Shown piece after piece: positions 7,609 through 16,072 of a stretch of DNA of 33,798 bases. The notes beneath the pieces were generated by a model, which saw only the letters and a list, made by a program, of their open reading frames with translations, was not told the origin of the DNA and searched no databases. Each line of letters begins with the position of its first letter. The stretch's first letter is position 1. The stretch lies in the NCBI GenBank assembly GCA_035620975.1, contig DASPFV010000333.1, positions 1 through 33,798 of the forward strand, given 5' to 3'. The stretch is from DASPFV01 sp035620975. Its GTDB lineage: Bacteria; Acidobacteriota; Vicinamibacteria; Vicinamibacterales; 2-12-FULL-66-21. The position numbers and the translations under genes are program-made.

Positions 7609-9213
7609 ATGGAGACGAAGGTCCCGTCGAGCTCTGGCATGTTTCCGCGTGTCCTGCTGGTGGTCATCGACGGGGCGACGCCTCGCATCGTCTGCCCTCT
7701 CGTTCGCACTGGACATTTCCCCGTCCTCGCGCGGCTCGCCGAGGCAGGAACGATGCACGAAGCGTCGGTCACGATCTTTCCCTCGATCACGCCGGCTGCG
7801 ACCACGTCCATCCTGACCGGTGCCTACCCCGCGGAGCACGGCATCGCCGGCGCCTCCTGGTACGATGCTGCACGCGGGGAAATTGCCTATTACGGCGACG
7901 ACTTCTGGGTCATCGCGCGCGAGGGCTTCGGCGAGTTCGTCCGCGACTTCCTGCTGCGGCTGAACGGTGATCGGCTGACGGCGCCCACGCTGTTCGAGAT
8001 CGTCGAGCGCACCGGCAAGCGTGCCGCCTGCCTGAACTATCTCGTGTTCAGGGGAACGTCGGCGCACCGCGTGGCGATGCCGAAGCTGCTGAGCACCCTG
8101 CCCGGCGTGCCGCTCACCGAGACCGTCGAGGGCCCTTCGCTTCTCTCGCTCGGCGACTTCGTCGGGCCGCGGACGGCAGGCGGCCGCAAGCTCAGCGAGA
8201 AGGGCGGCCTCTTCCACCGCTTCGGGATGGACGATGCGTCGACGGCCGCAATGCTGCGCGACCTGATGGCCGAGCGGTCCCTTCCGGACTTCACGGTGGC
8301 GTATTTCCCGGACAACGATTACCGCAGCCACGAGCTCGGCCCGAGCGGTGCCCTGCCGGTGATTGCCGCGGTCGATCGCATGCTGGGCGAGGCCTTCGAA
8401 GCGGGCGGCGGGCTCGAGCGCGTGCTGTCGGACACGTGGGTCATCATCACGTCGGATCACGGACATTGCGAGATCCGGCCGGATGCCGCCGCGGCGATCC
8501 ACCTCGACGCAATCCTGCACGACTTCAGGCAGGCGGCGCTGGGGCGACCGTGGCAGGCCGGGGACGAGATCCTGATCTGTCCGAACATGCGAGCGGCGCA
8601 GATCTATCTGGCCGCGGCGACCGCCGAGAGCGTGGAGCGCGTCGCGGCGGCCGCGCTGGCGGATCCCCGCATCGATCTGGCCATCTGGCGGGCCGGGCCG
8701 GACCCCGACGATGGGTACGTGGTGGTCAGCTCCCGCGGCCGGGTGACCTTCCGCCGCGCGAACGGCGTCTCGAGCACACGCGCGGGCCGCGCCGGGGATG
8801 CGTTCGGGACGATCTGGAGCTGGGAAGGCGAGCTGGCGGTCCTCGACTTGATCGACGATGGCGGCGTGCTCTACGACGGACAGTACCCGAACCCGTTCGA
8901 ACGGATCGCGAACGCCCTCGACCTCGAGAAGTCCGGGGACGTCTGGCTGACGGCGGAGCCGGGCTGCGAGTTCCAGGTGCCCGGCGGCGAAGCCCATCGC
9001 GGCGGCGGCTCGCACGGCGCGCTGCACGCGCTCGACTCGCACAGCCCGGTGATCGTCGCGGGTCCCGAGCGGATGACGCTGCCGCGAGCGATGCGCTCGG
9101 TCGACCTCGCCCCGCTCTGCACGAGCCTGCTGGGCATGTCCATGCGCTACGCGGTCGGGCAGCCGCGCGGGCCGGTCATGTCCGGCCGTGTCAGGGATAC
9201 AGGCGCTCGATGA
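7609..9213 (+). CDS. alkaline phosphatase superfamily (phosphodiesterase/nucleotide pyrophosphatase) protein
   Basis: A 534-residue hydrolase of the type I phosphodiesterase/nucleotide pyrophosphatase group. Metal and catalytic residues seen: D21 in VVIDGATP, likely nucleophile T61 in FPSITPAATTSILTG, an HGI after it, FPDNDYRSHE, TSDHGH and GGGSHGALHALDSHSPV near the C-terminus. The relatives cleave phosphate esters on nucleotides, lipids or glycans; the substrate here is unknown. The ATG at 7609 is preferred over the upstream GTG (7597) because GAGGTG lies just before it; MFPRV (ATG 7639) is another option. No signal peptide is visible, so it is probably cytoplasmic. The gene overlaps the convergent pdxH by 23 bp. 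Confidence 0.88.
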   Translation: METKVPSSSGMFPRVLLVVIDGATPRIVCPLVRTGHFPVLARLAEAGTMHEASVTIFPSITPAATTSILTGAYPAEHGIAGASWYDAARGEIAYYGDDFWVIAREGFGEFVRDFLLRLNGDRLTAPTLFEIVERTGKRAACLNYLVFRGTSAHRVAMPKLLSTLPGVPLTETVEGPSLLSLGDFVGPRTAGGRKLSEKGGLFHRFGMDDASTAAMLRDLMAERSLPDFTVAYFPDNDYRSHELGPSGALPVIAAVDRMLGEAFEAGGGLERVLSDTWVIITSDHGHCEIRPDAAAAIHLDAILHDFRQAALGRPWQAGDEILICPNMRAAQIYLAAATAESVERVAAAALADPRIDLAIWRAGPDPDDGYVVVSSRGRVTFRRANGVSSTRAGRAGDAFGTIWSWEGELAVLDLIDDGGVLYDGQYPNPFERIANALDLEKSGDVWLTAEPGCEFQVPGGEAHRGGGSHGALHALDSHSPVIVAGPERMTLPRAMRSVDLAPLCTSLLGMSMRYAVGQPRGPVMSGRVRDTGAR

Positions 9214-9769
9214 TCCAGCCGCCGTCGCGCTCCGTGTAGACCACGCGGTCATGGAGCCGATCGGGCCGTCCGTACCAGAACTCAATCCGCGAAGGCCGGA
9301 GGCGGTAACCGCCCCAGAATGGCGGCCGTGGCACGGGCTGGTCCGCGAACCGGGCCTCCGTCGCGCGGTACTGTTCCTCGAGGGTTTCGCGGCTGGCGAG
9401 CGGTTCGCTCTGCGCCGACGCCCACGCGCCGAGCTGGCTGCCGCGGGGCCGTTGCGCGAAGTAGGCGTCCGATTCCTCCGGCGCGAGCCGCTCGACCCGG
9501 CCCTCGACGCGGATCTGCTCGTCGAGCGTCGGCCAGTAGATGCAGAGCGCGGCGTACGCGTTGGCATCCAGCTCGCGTCCTTTTCGCGAGTGGTAGTTCG
9601 TGTGGAACACGAACCCGCGCTCGTCCACGCCCCGGAGGAGCACCATGCGTGCCGACGGCCGGCCCTGACGATCGGCCGTCGCCAGCATCACGGGCGCGGT
9701 ATCGACCTGGTGCGCGGTGGCCCGTTCGACGGCGTTGAGGAACTCGGTGATGGGACTTGCGCTGGCCAT
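9191..9769 (-). CDS. pdxH: pyridoxamine 5'-phosphate oxidase
   Basis: A 192-residue FMN enzyme that oxidises pyridoxamine or pyridoxine 5'-phosphate to pyridoxal 5'-phosphate, the last step of vitamin B6 synthesis and salvage. Family motifs: PSARMVLLRG, FHTNYHSRKGREL (FMN binding), RPRGSQLGAWAS-QS, and the C-terminal FWYGRPDRLHDR with ERLYP at the end. The length is normal, and the N-terminus is slightly short compared with the E. coli enzyme. It starts five bases after the MarR-family gene and is therefore probably co-transcribed with it. Confidence 0.96.
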   Translation of the reverse strand: MASASPITEFLNAVERATAHQVDTAPVMLATADRQGRPSARMVLLRGVDERGFVFHTNYHSRKGRELDANAYAALCIYWPTLDEQIRVEGRVERLAPEESDAYFAQRPRGSQLGAWASAQSEPLASRETLEEQYRATEARFADQPVPRPPFWGGYRLRPSRIEFWYGRPDRLHDRVVYTERDGGWIIERLYP

Positions 9770-9774
9770 GGGCT

Positions 9775-10215
9775 TCAGGGCTCCGCGTGGAAACGATCGA
9801 GGGCGTCGATCACGCGGAGGAACGCCTGGACGTCGCGGGCGGACGTCTGCGCGAGCACCGCGCGCTCGAAGGCGCGCAGGTGCCGCGTCACCGCGCCGGC
9901 GACCGACCGGCCCCTGCGGGTCAGCCGGACGACGAACGTGCGGCGATCGCGAACGTCGCTCGCGCGCACCAGCAGCCCGCGCGCCTCGAGACGGTCGAGC
10001 GTGCTCGTGAGCGTGGAGCGCTTGTGCGCGAACGCGCGGTGGACGTCGCCGACCGTCGCCTCGTCGACCTCCGCCAGATACGCGAGGATGTGCGCCTCCC
10101 CCTGCGTGACGCGCGCCGCGCGAAGCCGCTCGATGTGCAGGCCGATCCGGTGCGTCACGCGGTGAATCTGGAGAATGAACTGCAGCACGCTGTCACCTTC
10201 CAGGACCGCTGTCAC
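9775..10215 (-). CDS. MarR-family transcriptional regulator
   Basis: A 146-residue winged-helix regulator with a GTG start. The DNA-binding core is at about 33-100: TQGEAHILAYL, VGDVHRAFAHKRSTLTSTLDRLEARGLLVR and the wing DVRDRRTFVVRLT-RRG. Long N- and C-terminal helices form the dimer interface. It lies between a 131-residue protein of unknown function and pdxH on the same strand. A perfect 12-bp palindrome at 10782-10793, upstream of the first gene of this set, is a candidate operator for it. Confidence 0.93.
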   Translation of the reverse strand: MTAVLEGDSVLQFILQIHRVTHRIGLHIERLRAARVTQGEAHILAYLAEVDEATVGDVHRAFAHKRSTLTSTLDRLEARGLLVRASDVRDRRTFVVRLTRRGRSVAGAVTRHLRAFERAVLAQTSARDVQAFLRVIDALDRFHAEP

Positions 10216-10257
10216 CCGGCGGGAGCCGGGACCCGCGAGCTGCGGGCTGCGAGCGAG

Positions 10258-10653
10258 TCAGTATACCGTCGCGTCCAGCGGCTGCCGGTCCGGACCGATC
10301 CAATCCGCGCGCGCGGCGTCGCTGGCGAGCAGCTCCGGCGAGTAGAAGCGGTGGATGAAGGCCGCGTCGGCGAGCGCCGGGCAGGCCGCCAGGAGCGCGT
10401 CCCCGCGCCGCGCATCGTGCCGCCGGCGCGCGTGCGCCACCAGCTCGAACCAGGCGCGCGTCAGCGTGCGATGGAACTTGCCCGGCACCCCCTTCCGCGT
10501 CGCCAGCGCGAGCAGCCCCCGTTCGAGCCGCCGGAGCGCCTCGGGCTCGTCGCAGGTATCGAGGTAGGCGCACGCCAACCGCACATGGTCGGCATGCGCG
10601 AACGATTCCAGCTCCGCCCGCTCGAACCGCTCGACGAACACTTCGTCCGTCAC
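10258..10653 (-). CDS. conserved hypothetical protein
   Basis: A 131-residue soluble protein. The GTG at 10651-10653 is preceded by GGGAGG at the right distance, which fixes the start well inside a longer open frame. The sequence is helical, with FAHADHVRLACAYLDTC (18-34), RLERGLLALATRKGVPGKFHRTLTRAWFE (42-70) and FIHRFYSPELL (99-109). Several conserved-looking His residues (H20, H23, H61) could bind metal. The pattern HxxHVxLAxxYL followed by GVPGKxHRTLT recalls a widespread uncharacterised family, for which no function can be given. It is the first gene of the set leading to the MarR regulator and pdxH. Confidence 0.8.
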   Translation of the reverse strand: MTDEVFVERFERAELESFAHADHVRLACAYLDTCDEPEALRRLERGLLALATRKGVPGKFHRTLTRAWFELVAHARRRHDARRGDALLAACPALADAAFIHRFYSPELLASDAARADWIGPDRQPLDATVY

Positions 10654-10781
10654 AAGTCCTCCCCCGCACGCTGATCCCCGGTTCGTGCATGCGCGACTCG
10701 GGTGACACCCTGAGCGCCATTTTCCCGTGTGGCACTCTTGCCCCGGCGCACGGCCGGGAAGTATGGGCCCGAATCGAATAT

Positions 10782-10793
10782 TACGATATCGTA
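10782..10793. promoter_or_regulatory. 12-bp perfect palindrome, candidate MarR operator
   Basis: TACGATATCGTA is a perfect dyad in AT-rich sequence (the flanks include AATATT), about 130 bases upstream of the minus-strand set containing the MarR gene. A -10-like TAATAT (10778-10783, minus strand) overlaps it. MarR proteins usually bind such short dyads over their own promoter; the assignment is inferred. Confidence 0.45.
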
Positions 10794-10855
10794 TCACATC
10801 GCCAGGCGTGCAAGCGAGACCGGCGCAGCTCGCTCGGGCCTCCCGGTGGGACTGC

Positions 10856-12421
10856 CTACGACAGCGGCACGGTGGGCATGAACGTCGGCGGCCGCCGGTG
10901 CCGCGTCGCCTGCTCGAACGCGTACGCAAGCGCGATCAGCCGCGCCTCGCTCCAGGCCGGACCCATGAACGAGATGCCGACCGGCAGCCCTCTGACGTCT
11001 CCCACGGGCACGGTGATATTGGGGTAACCGGCCACGGCGGCGGGGGTCGAGCTGGCGCCCGCGAAGTGGTCCCCGTTGACATGGTCGATCGGCCAGGCCG
11101 GGCTGCCGGTTGGCGCAACGATCGCGTCCAGCCTGTGCTTCGCGATCACGGCGTCGATCCCGCCGCGGGCCACCGATCGGCAGGTTGCCAGCGCCTTGCG
11201 GTACGCCGGCGAGCTCAGCGGTCCCTTCTTGTCGGCCATCAGCAGCAGTTCCTGGCCGAAGTGCGGCATCTCGCGCGCCTTCTCCCGTTCGTTGAACGCA
11301 ATCAGATCCGACAGCGATCGCACGCTGACGGATGGCGGACGTGCGCCAAGGTAGGCGTTCAGGTCGGCCTTGAACTCGTACAACAGCACTTCCAGCTCGC
11401 ACTCGTCCAGCCGTCCGGCCCCGGCGATGTCCGCCGGATCGACGATCGTCGCGCCACGGGCCTTCATGGCCGAGAGGGCGGCCTCGACGAGCCGGTCCGC
11501 CGGCGGGCTGTAGCCGAAGAAGCGTGCGCGCGCCACGCCAATCCGCGCGCCCGCCAGGGCACCGGCATCCAGCGCCTTCCGGTAGTCCAGTGCTCGGCGC
11601 CCGGCTTCGCGCGTAGCCGCGTCACGCGGATCCACGCCGGCCAGCGCCGTCAGCAGCACGGCGGCGTCCGCCACCGTCCGCGCCATCGGACCTGCCGTGT
11701 CCTGCGAGTGGGCGATCGGGATGATGCCCGAGCGGCTCACCAGGCCCAGCGTGGGCTTGATGCCCACGAGCCCGGTCGCGGCCGACGGGCACACGATCGA
11801 ACCGTCCGTTTCCGTGCCCACGCCTGCGGCCGCCAGGTTCGCGGCAACCGCCGCTCCCGTCCCCGAGCTCGATCCGCACGGGTTGCGATCGAGCACGTAC
11901 GGGTTCCGGACCTGCCCTCCGCGCGCGCTCCAGCCGCTCGTCGATTTCGTGGACCGGAAGTTCGCCCATTCGCTGAGATTCGTCTTGCCGAGCAGGACGG
12001 CGCCCGCCTGCCGGAGGCGCTCGACGACGAACGCGTCGCGCTGCGCGAGTGATCCTTCGAGTGCGAGGGACCCGGCCGTTGTCGTCATTCGATCGGCCGT
12101 ATCGATGTTGTCCTTGACGACCACGGGGATGCCGTGCAGCGGACCGGCCACCCGGCCGGCCCTGCGCTCACGATCGAGCGCATCGGCGATCGCCAGGGCA
12201 TCCGGATTCACCTCGATGACGGACCGCAGCGTGGGCCCGCTCCGATCCACGGCCTCGATCCGGTGGAGGTACAGCTCGGTGATTCGGCGCGACGTGTACC
12301 GGCCGCTCTCCATGGCCTGCTGCAGGTCGGCCACCGTGAGCTCTTCGAGGTCGAATCTCCCCGACTGCGGCGGGGCAGCAAGGCACAACAGGGCGAGGCT
12401 GGCCATGAGCGCGCGCGTCAT
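10856..12421 (-). CDS. secreted amidase (amidase signature family)
   Basis: A 521-residue amidase-signature enzyme. The start at ATG 12419-12421 is chosen because it gives a signal peptide (MTRALMASLALLCLAAPPQSG) before the mature domain; a longer frame upstream has no such sense. The Ser-cisSer-Lys triad is visible: Lys in PVVVKDNID (K103), cis-Ser in NPCGSSSGTGAA (about 185) and nucleophile Ser in GTETDGSIVCPSA (S208). These enzymes hydrolyse amide bonds of diverse small molecules or peptides. The signal peptide suggests a periplasmic or outer location. Substrate unknown. The neighbour on the same strand, a receiver-PilZ protein, ends up separate and has no evident link. Confidence 0.92.
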   Translation of the reverse strand: MTRALMASLALLCLAAPPQSGRFDLEELTVADLQQAMESGRYTSRRITELYLHRIEAVDRSGPTLRSVIEVNPDALAIADALDRERRAGRVAGPLHGIPVVVKDNIDTADRMTTTAGSLALEGSLAQRDAFVVERLRQAGAVLLGKTNLSEWANFRSTKSTSGWSARGGQVRNPYVLDRNPCGSSSGTGAAVAANLAAAGVGTETDGSIVCPSAATGLVGIKPTLGLVSRSGIIPIAHSQDTAGPMARTVADAAVLLTALAGVDPRDAATREAGRRALDYRKALDAGALAGARIGVARARFFGYSPPADRLVEAALSAMKARGATIVDPADIAGAGRLDECELEVLLYEFKADLNAYLGARPPSVSVRSLSDLIAFNEREKAREMPHFGQELLLMADKKGPLSSPAYRKALATCRSVARGGIDAVIAKHRLDAIVAPTGSPAWPIDHVNGDHFAGASSTPAAVAGYPNITVPVGDVRGLPVGISFMGPAWSEARLIALAYAFEQATRHRRPPTFMPTVPLS

Positions 12422-12530
12422 GGCGGCAAGCGTAGCACGCGGCGTCTGCGCGAGACCTCGCCGGAGCCCTGGCAGAGGCGGCCAGAGCCGGGGTGTGTCG
12501 GGGCAGAGCCCCGCCTGGATCAACCCTGGA

Positions 12531-13199
12531 TCAGACGCTCAGGCGATCGACGATCTCGCGCCACGTGCGCGCGGCGGGGCTGGACTCGGACGAAAGCGCG
12601 GCGCCGCAGAGAATGGCGCCGGTCTGCGCGAGGGCCTGGGCCCAGACCGGCTCGACCTCCAGGTTGAGGCCGATGCCGGAGAGTTCGACGGAAAAGAACG
12701 GCGGAAGATCGGTGCCTGCAATCTCGAGCCGGAGCCCGCCGTACGAGACGTCGACGACGGCAGCGGGACGGCCGGCGGCCAGAACGCGGAAGCCCCCGAC
12801 CACCGGGGTGCGCGGCCACCGGCGTTCGCGTCGCACGCTCTGCAGGCTCCTGGACACCGCCTCGAGGAACTCCGCAGGCCTGATTGGCTTGCGCACGAAC
12901 TGCGCGCCGTAGCGGGCGGCTTCGATTTCGAGGAGCGGCTCGTCGTAGCCCGATATGATGATCACGGCGATGTCGGGCGCGTGCTCCCGCGTCTTCATCA
13001 CCAGGTGCAGGCCGTTGAAGCCGCGGAGCCGCACGTCGGTGATCAGCAGATCGTACGGGCCCTCCTGAAGGAGCAGCTTGGCTTCGTCGTAGGCGGTCGA
13101 CGGCGTGACGTCGTACGCGGATCCGCGCAGGAGCTCAACCATGCCGGCCAGGGCATTCTCGTCATCGTCGAGCACGAGCAGGCGGTAAGGCACCTTCAT
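12531..13199 (-). CDS. response regulator receiver protein with C-terminal PilZ-like domain
   Basis: A 222-residue protein. Receiver domain 1-118 with the acidic pocket DDD (11-13), phospho-acceptor D55 (LLITDVRL) and K104 (FVRKPI). The C-terminal part (about 122-220) resembles PilZ: an Arg-rich RRERRWPR (123-130) followed by DVSYGGLRLEI (150-160), the D/NxSxxG motif that binds c-di-GMP. The combination suggests a protein that reads both phosphorylation and c-di-GMP. No histidine kinase is encoded nearby. Start chosen at ATG 13197-13199 because the receiver fold begins right after it. Ribosome site is weak. Confidence 0.88.
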   Translation of the reverse strand: MKVPYRLLVLDDDENALAGMVELLRGSAYDVTPSTAYDEAKLLLQEGPYDLLITDVRLRGFNGLHLVMKTREHAPDIAVIIISGYDEPLLEIEAARYGAQFVRKPIRPAEFLEAVSRSLQSVRRERRWPRTPVVGGFRVLAAGRPAAVVDVSYGGLRLEIAGTDLPPFFSVELSGIGLNLEVEPVWAQALAQTGAILCGAALSSESSPAARTWREIVDRLSV

Positions 13200-13364
13200 A
13201 TCGAGATAACCCGGGCGCCAACGGCGCTTCCCTGTCCGCGGCAAACTGGATGCCCGGCGGGTCCTGCGGAAACGCTCGGAAAAGCGCCCCGGATCGCGGA
13301 TACAGGCCGCGGCAGCCTGCGATTTCGTAAGCCGCTATACAACTCTGGCGGCCCCGGATGGCCG

Positions 13365-13718
13365 TCAGTGGACGCCCGGATGCGGCCCCCTGCCCGCGGC
13401 GAGCACCCGCGTGATCATCCCGTCGAGCCGGGACTGCTCGATTCGAAACGGTCCTGCGACCGCCGCTCCGCTCGGAATCTCGAGCGCGATGACGACGCCC
13501 TCGGGCGTGGGCTCGACAATCCAGCTGAAGCCCCGCAGGGCCACGGAGCGACCGGTGCTGTCCGGGTTCTTGACGCGGTCGATAGCCAGCAGCATCGATT
13601 TCAGCACCACCTCGACGTCGAGCTCGGTCCACTCGCCCGGGCCGTTGCCGTCGTGCGTGATCCGTTCGGTCACGGCGTAGTCCCGCTCACGCAGGACGAT
13701 CTCCACGTCGAAGGTCAT
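13365..13718 (-). CDS. hypothetical protein
   Basis: A 117-residue protein beginning MTFDVEIVLRERDYAV. It alternates beta strands and short helices, with the strand FSWIVEPTPEGVVIALEIPSG near the middle. Composition is normal for the window and no membrane segment or metal motif is seen. No family is recognised. It sits between the receiver-PilZ gene and the YyaL gene on the same strand. A perfect 18-bp palindrome lies 13 bases upstream of its ATG and would be a hairpin in its leader. Confidence 0.7.
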   Translation of the reverse strand: MTFDVEIVLRERDYAVTERITHDGNGPGEWTELDVEVVLKSMLLAIDRVKNPDSTGRSVALRGFSWIVEPTPEGVVIALEIPSGAAVAGPFRIEQSRLDGMITRVLAAGRGPHPGVH

Positions 13719-13731
13719 GGAAGGCTCAGCA

Positions 13732-13749
13732 CTCCGCGCCGGCGCGGAG
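13732..13749 (-). promoter_or_regulatory. 18-bp perfect palindrome in the leader of the hypothetical gene
   Basis: CTCCGCGCC followed directly by GGCGCGGAG, a perfect inverted repeat that would fold to a GC-only hairpin 13 bases before the start codon at 13718. It could be the terminator of the YyaL gene (no T tract follows) or a leader hairpin controlling translation. Confidence 0.4.
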
Positions 13750-13810
13750 CCTCACCTGTCAAGGTCCCATGTCCTGCCGGATGCGTGTCTCGGCTCGGGC
13801 ATACGCGTGC

Positions 13811-13816
13811 AGTATA
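13811..13816 (-). promoter_or_regulatory. possible -10 element
   Basis: On the minus strand TATACT lies between the YyaL stop and the hypothetical gene at 13718, which suggests a separate promoter for that gene. A consensus -35 is not present. Confidence 0.3.
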
Positions 13817-13842
13817 GCGTCTGCGCCCCGGAGCCGCAGCGT

Positions 13843-16002
13843 TCACGTGGCGTTCGCCCCGCCGAGCTGCTCCGCGAGGGCCGCGGGCGTGGTCACGGGC
13901 TCGCGGCAGGTGAAGTCGTAGCAGACGTACGCCGTGGCGCGCCCCTGGCGGGCGGACATGCTGCCGATGAACGGCAGCTGCTCCGCGAGCGCGTGCGCGT
14001 TCACACCGGGCTGGACCGGGATCCGCACGGCGAACGGGAGGTAACGCCCGGCCAGCTCCGACTCGAGCGCCCGCGTGTCGGCGGCAGCCGGATCGCCGAG
14101 GATGACGATCTGGCTGTGCCGCGCGTGCCAGGCCGTGAGCGCCGCGAGCATCATCGGGATCACACGCGCCGCGGCTCCCGCCCGCGGACCATATCGGCCC
14201 AGGGTCTTCTCCGCCTTCGCGAGCATGTCCACCGATCCGAGGAGGTGCGCCAGCGTCAGCAGGTTCTGGACCGAGACCGAGCTCGGCGCCGGCTCCGCGC
14301 CGTCATAGTCTTCCTTCAGCCGCAGCAGCACGCTCGGGTCGTCGCCCGTCGTGCTGAACCATCCGCCGTCAGTGGCATCCCAGAACAGCGCATCCTGGCG
14401 CGCCTGCAATGCCTTCGCCCACTCCAGCCAGCCGGGGTCGCCGTCGGACTGGAACAGCTCGAGCAACCCGGCGATCAGGAAGGCGTAATCGTCGGCGTAG
14501 CCGTCGATGGCGGCGTCGCCGTCGCGGTAGCGCCGCAGCAGCACGCCCGTCCCCGCCTGCCACATCCTCTCCCGGATGAAGCCCGCGGCGCGCCGGGCCG
14601 CCAGGCGATACCGGGATGCCGATGCGCGATCCGGCACGACGCGAGCCGCGCGCGCGAACGCGGCAATCATCAGCCCGTTCCAGGCCGTCAGGATCTTGTC
14701 GTCGAGATGAGGACGAGGCCGGCGGGCGCGCGCCTCGTAGAGCACCCGCCGGGCCCTCGCCAGGACTTCGATCACCGCATCCGGGGACGTCGCGCTGCGC
14801 GCCGCCACGTCCTCGATCGACTGTGAGACGTAGAGAATGTTCTGCCCCCGGAACTCCCCCTGCGGATCCTGGGGGGCGTTGCCGCCGGGCTCGATGCCGA
14901 ACCGGCGCCGCACGACTGGCGCGTCGTCTCCCAGCAGCCGGACGACCTCCTCGTCGCTCCAGACGTAGAAGGCCCCCTCGGTCTTGTGTGCGCCGGGCTG
15001 ATCCGCCTGCGCCGCGGGAATGCTGTCGGCATCCTCCGCAGCATAGAAGCCGCCGTCGGGATGGGTCATGTCCCTGAGGACGTATTCGAGCGTGTCCTCG
15101 GCAACCGTGGCGTAGAAGTCATCGGCCGCCGCCTGGGCGGCCTCGAGATAGGCGAGTGCGAGCTGCGCCTGGTCGTAGAGCATCTTCTCGAAGTGCGGCA
15201 CGCGCCACTCGGCATCCACCGAATACCGGTGGAACCCGCCGCCGACGTGATCGCGCATCCCGCCCAGCGCCATCGCGCGCAGCGTTTCCGTCGCCATGTG
15301 CAGGGCGGCATCGGCCACAGGCCCCTGCCCTCCCCGGCGTGCGTGCTCGCGAAGCAGAAGAAGCAGCTCCGACGGTCTGGGGAATTTCGGGGCCTCGCCG
15401 AACCCGCCTCGACGCGAGTCGAACGCCCCGCGATACTGCTCGAGCGCGAGGTCCAGGGCCTCCGTCCCCGCGACAGCGGCTTCGGCGCGGCCGCCGGACT
15501 GGTTGGTGACGAGCTTGAGGCGCTCGAACAGCTCGCCGGCCGCCTGCTCCACGCGAGGGCGATCTTCCTTCCAGACCCGGGCCAGCTCCGACAGCAGGTC
15601 CGCGAAGCCCGGCCGGCCCCAGCGGGAGGTCGGCGGGAAGTAGGTCCCCCCGTAGAACGGCTTCAGCTCCGGCGTGAGGAACACCGACATCGGCCAGCCG
15701 CCGGCGCCCGTCGTCGCCTGAACGAACGACATGTACACGCGATCGACGTCCGGGCGTTCCTCCCGATCGACCTTGATCGAGACGAACTCACGGTTCAGCA
15801 GATCGGCGATCGCGGGACTCTCGAACGACTCGTGCTCCATCACGTGGCACCAGTGGCAGGTGGAGTAGCCGATCGAGAGGAAGATGGGCTTGTCCTCCCG
15901 GCGCGCGCGGTCGAACGCCTCCGCGTTCCAGGGATACCAGTCGACCGGGTTGCCCGCGTGCTGAAGCAGGTAGGGGCTGCGCTCCTGGGCCAGGCGGTTC
16001 AT
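13843..16002 (-). CDS. thioredoxin-domain protein of the DUF255/YyaL (SSP411) family
   Basis: A 719-residue protein of the YyaL/spermatogenesis-associated protein 20 family. The N-terminal thioredoxin-like domain (about 1-165) opens with the family signature NRLAQERSPYLLQHAGNPVDW and carries CHWC (C49 and C52), followed by FVSIKVDREERPDVD and GGWPMSVFLTPE. The rest (about 200-700) is an alpha/alpha barrel like N-acylglucosamine 2-epimerases and six-hairpin glycosidases, with GGFHRYSVDAEWRVPHFEKMLYDQA and DDKILTAWNGLMI. Length is standard. The biochemical role is unresolved; a redox or sugar-related function has been suggested for the family. It lacks a signal peptide. The ABC ATPase gene is divergent, 70 bases away. 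Confidence 0.93.
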   Translation of the reverse strand: MNRLAQERSPYLLQHAGNPVDWYPWNAEAFDRARREDKPIFLSIGYSTCHWCHVMEHESFESPAIADLLNREFVSIKVDREERPDVDRVYMSFVQATTGAGGWPMSVFLTPELKPFYGGTYFPPTSRWGRPGFADLLSELARVWKEDRPRVEQAAGELFERLKLVTNQSGGRAEAAVAGTEALDLALEQYRGAFDSRRGGFGEAPKFPRPSELLLLLREHARRGGQGPVADAALHMATETLRAMALGGMRDHVGGGFHRYSVDAEWRVPHFEKMLYDQAQLALAYLEAAQAAADDFYATVAEDTLEYVLRDMTHPDGGFYAAEDADSIPAAQADQPGAHKTEGAFYVWSDEEVVRLLGDDAPVVRRRFGIEPGGNAPQDPQGEFRGQNILYVSQSIEDVAARSATSPDAVIEVLARARRVLYEARARRPRPHLDDKILTAWNGLMIAAFARAARVVPDRASASRYRLAARRAAGFIRERMWQAGTGVLLRRYRDGDAAIDGYADDYAFLIAGLLELFQSDGDPGWLEWAKALQARQDALFWDATDGGWFSTTGDDPSVLLRLKEDYDGAEPAPSSVSVQNLLTLAHLLGSVDMLAKAEKTLGRYGPRAGAAARVIPMMLAALTAWHARHSQIVILGDPAAADTRALESELAGRYLPFAVRIPVQPGVNAHALAEQLPFIGSMSARQGRATAYVCYDFTCREPVTTPAALAEQLGGANAT

Positions 16003-16072
16003 CGGCTCATCGTATCAACTGGCAGCCGCCAGGGCACCGCAGATGCGGGGCAAGCTGAACTAACATTCCCGC

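Noticed and set aside
6030..7811. 593-residue frame joining rfbC with a long N-terminal extension
   Set aside because: The extension is the shadow of rfbA; rfbC has its own ATG at 6591-6593 with a family-standard N-terminus.
7426..9567. 713-residue minus-strand open frame opposite the phosphatase-superfamily gene
   Set aside because: It is the complementary frame of a gene with clear catalytic motifs, and its own sequence is Arg/His/Pro-rich without family features.
11697..13817. 706-residue plus-strand open frame
   Set aside because: It runs antisense across three real genes (amidase, receiver-PilZ, hypothetical) and has no domain pattern; a shadow of high GC content.
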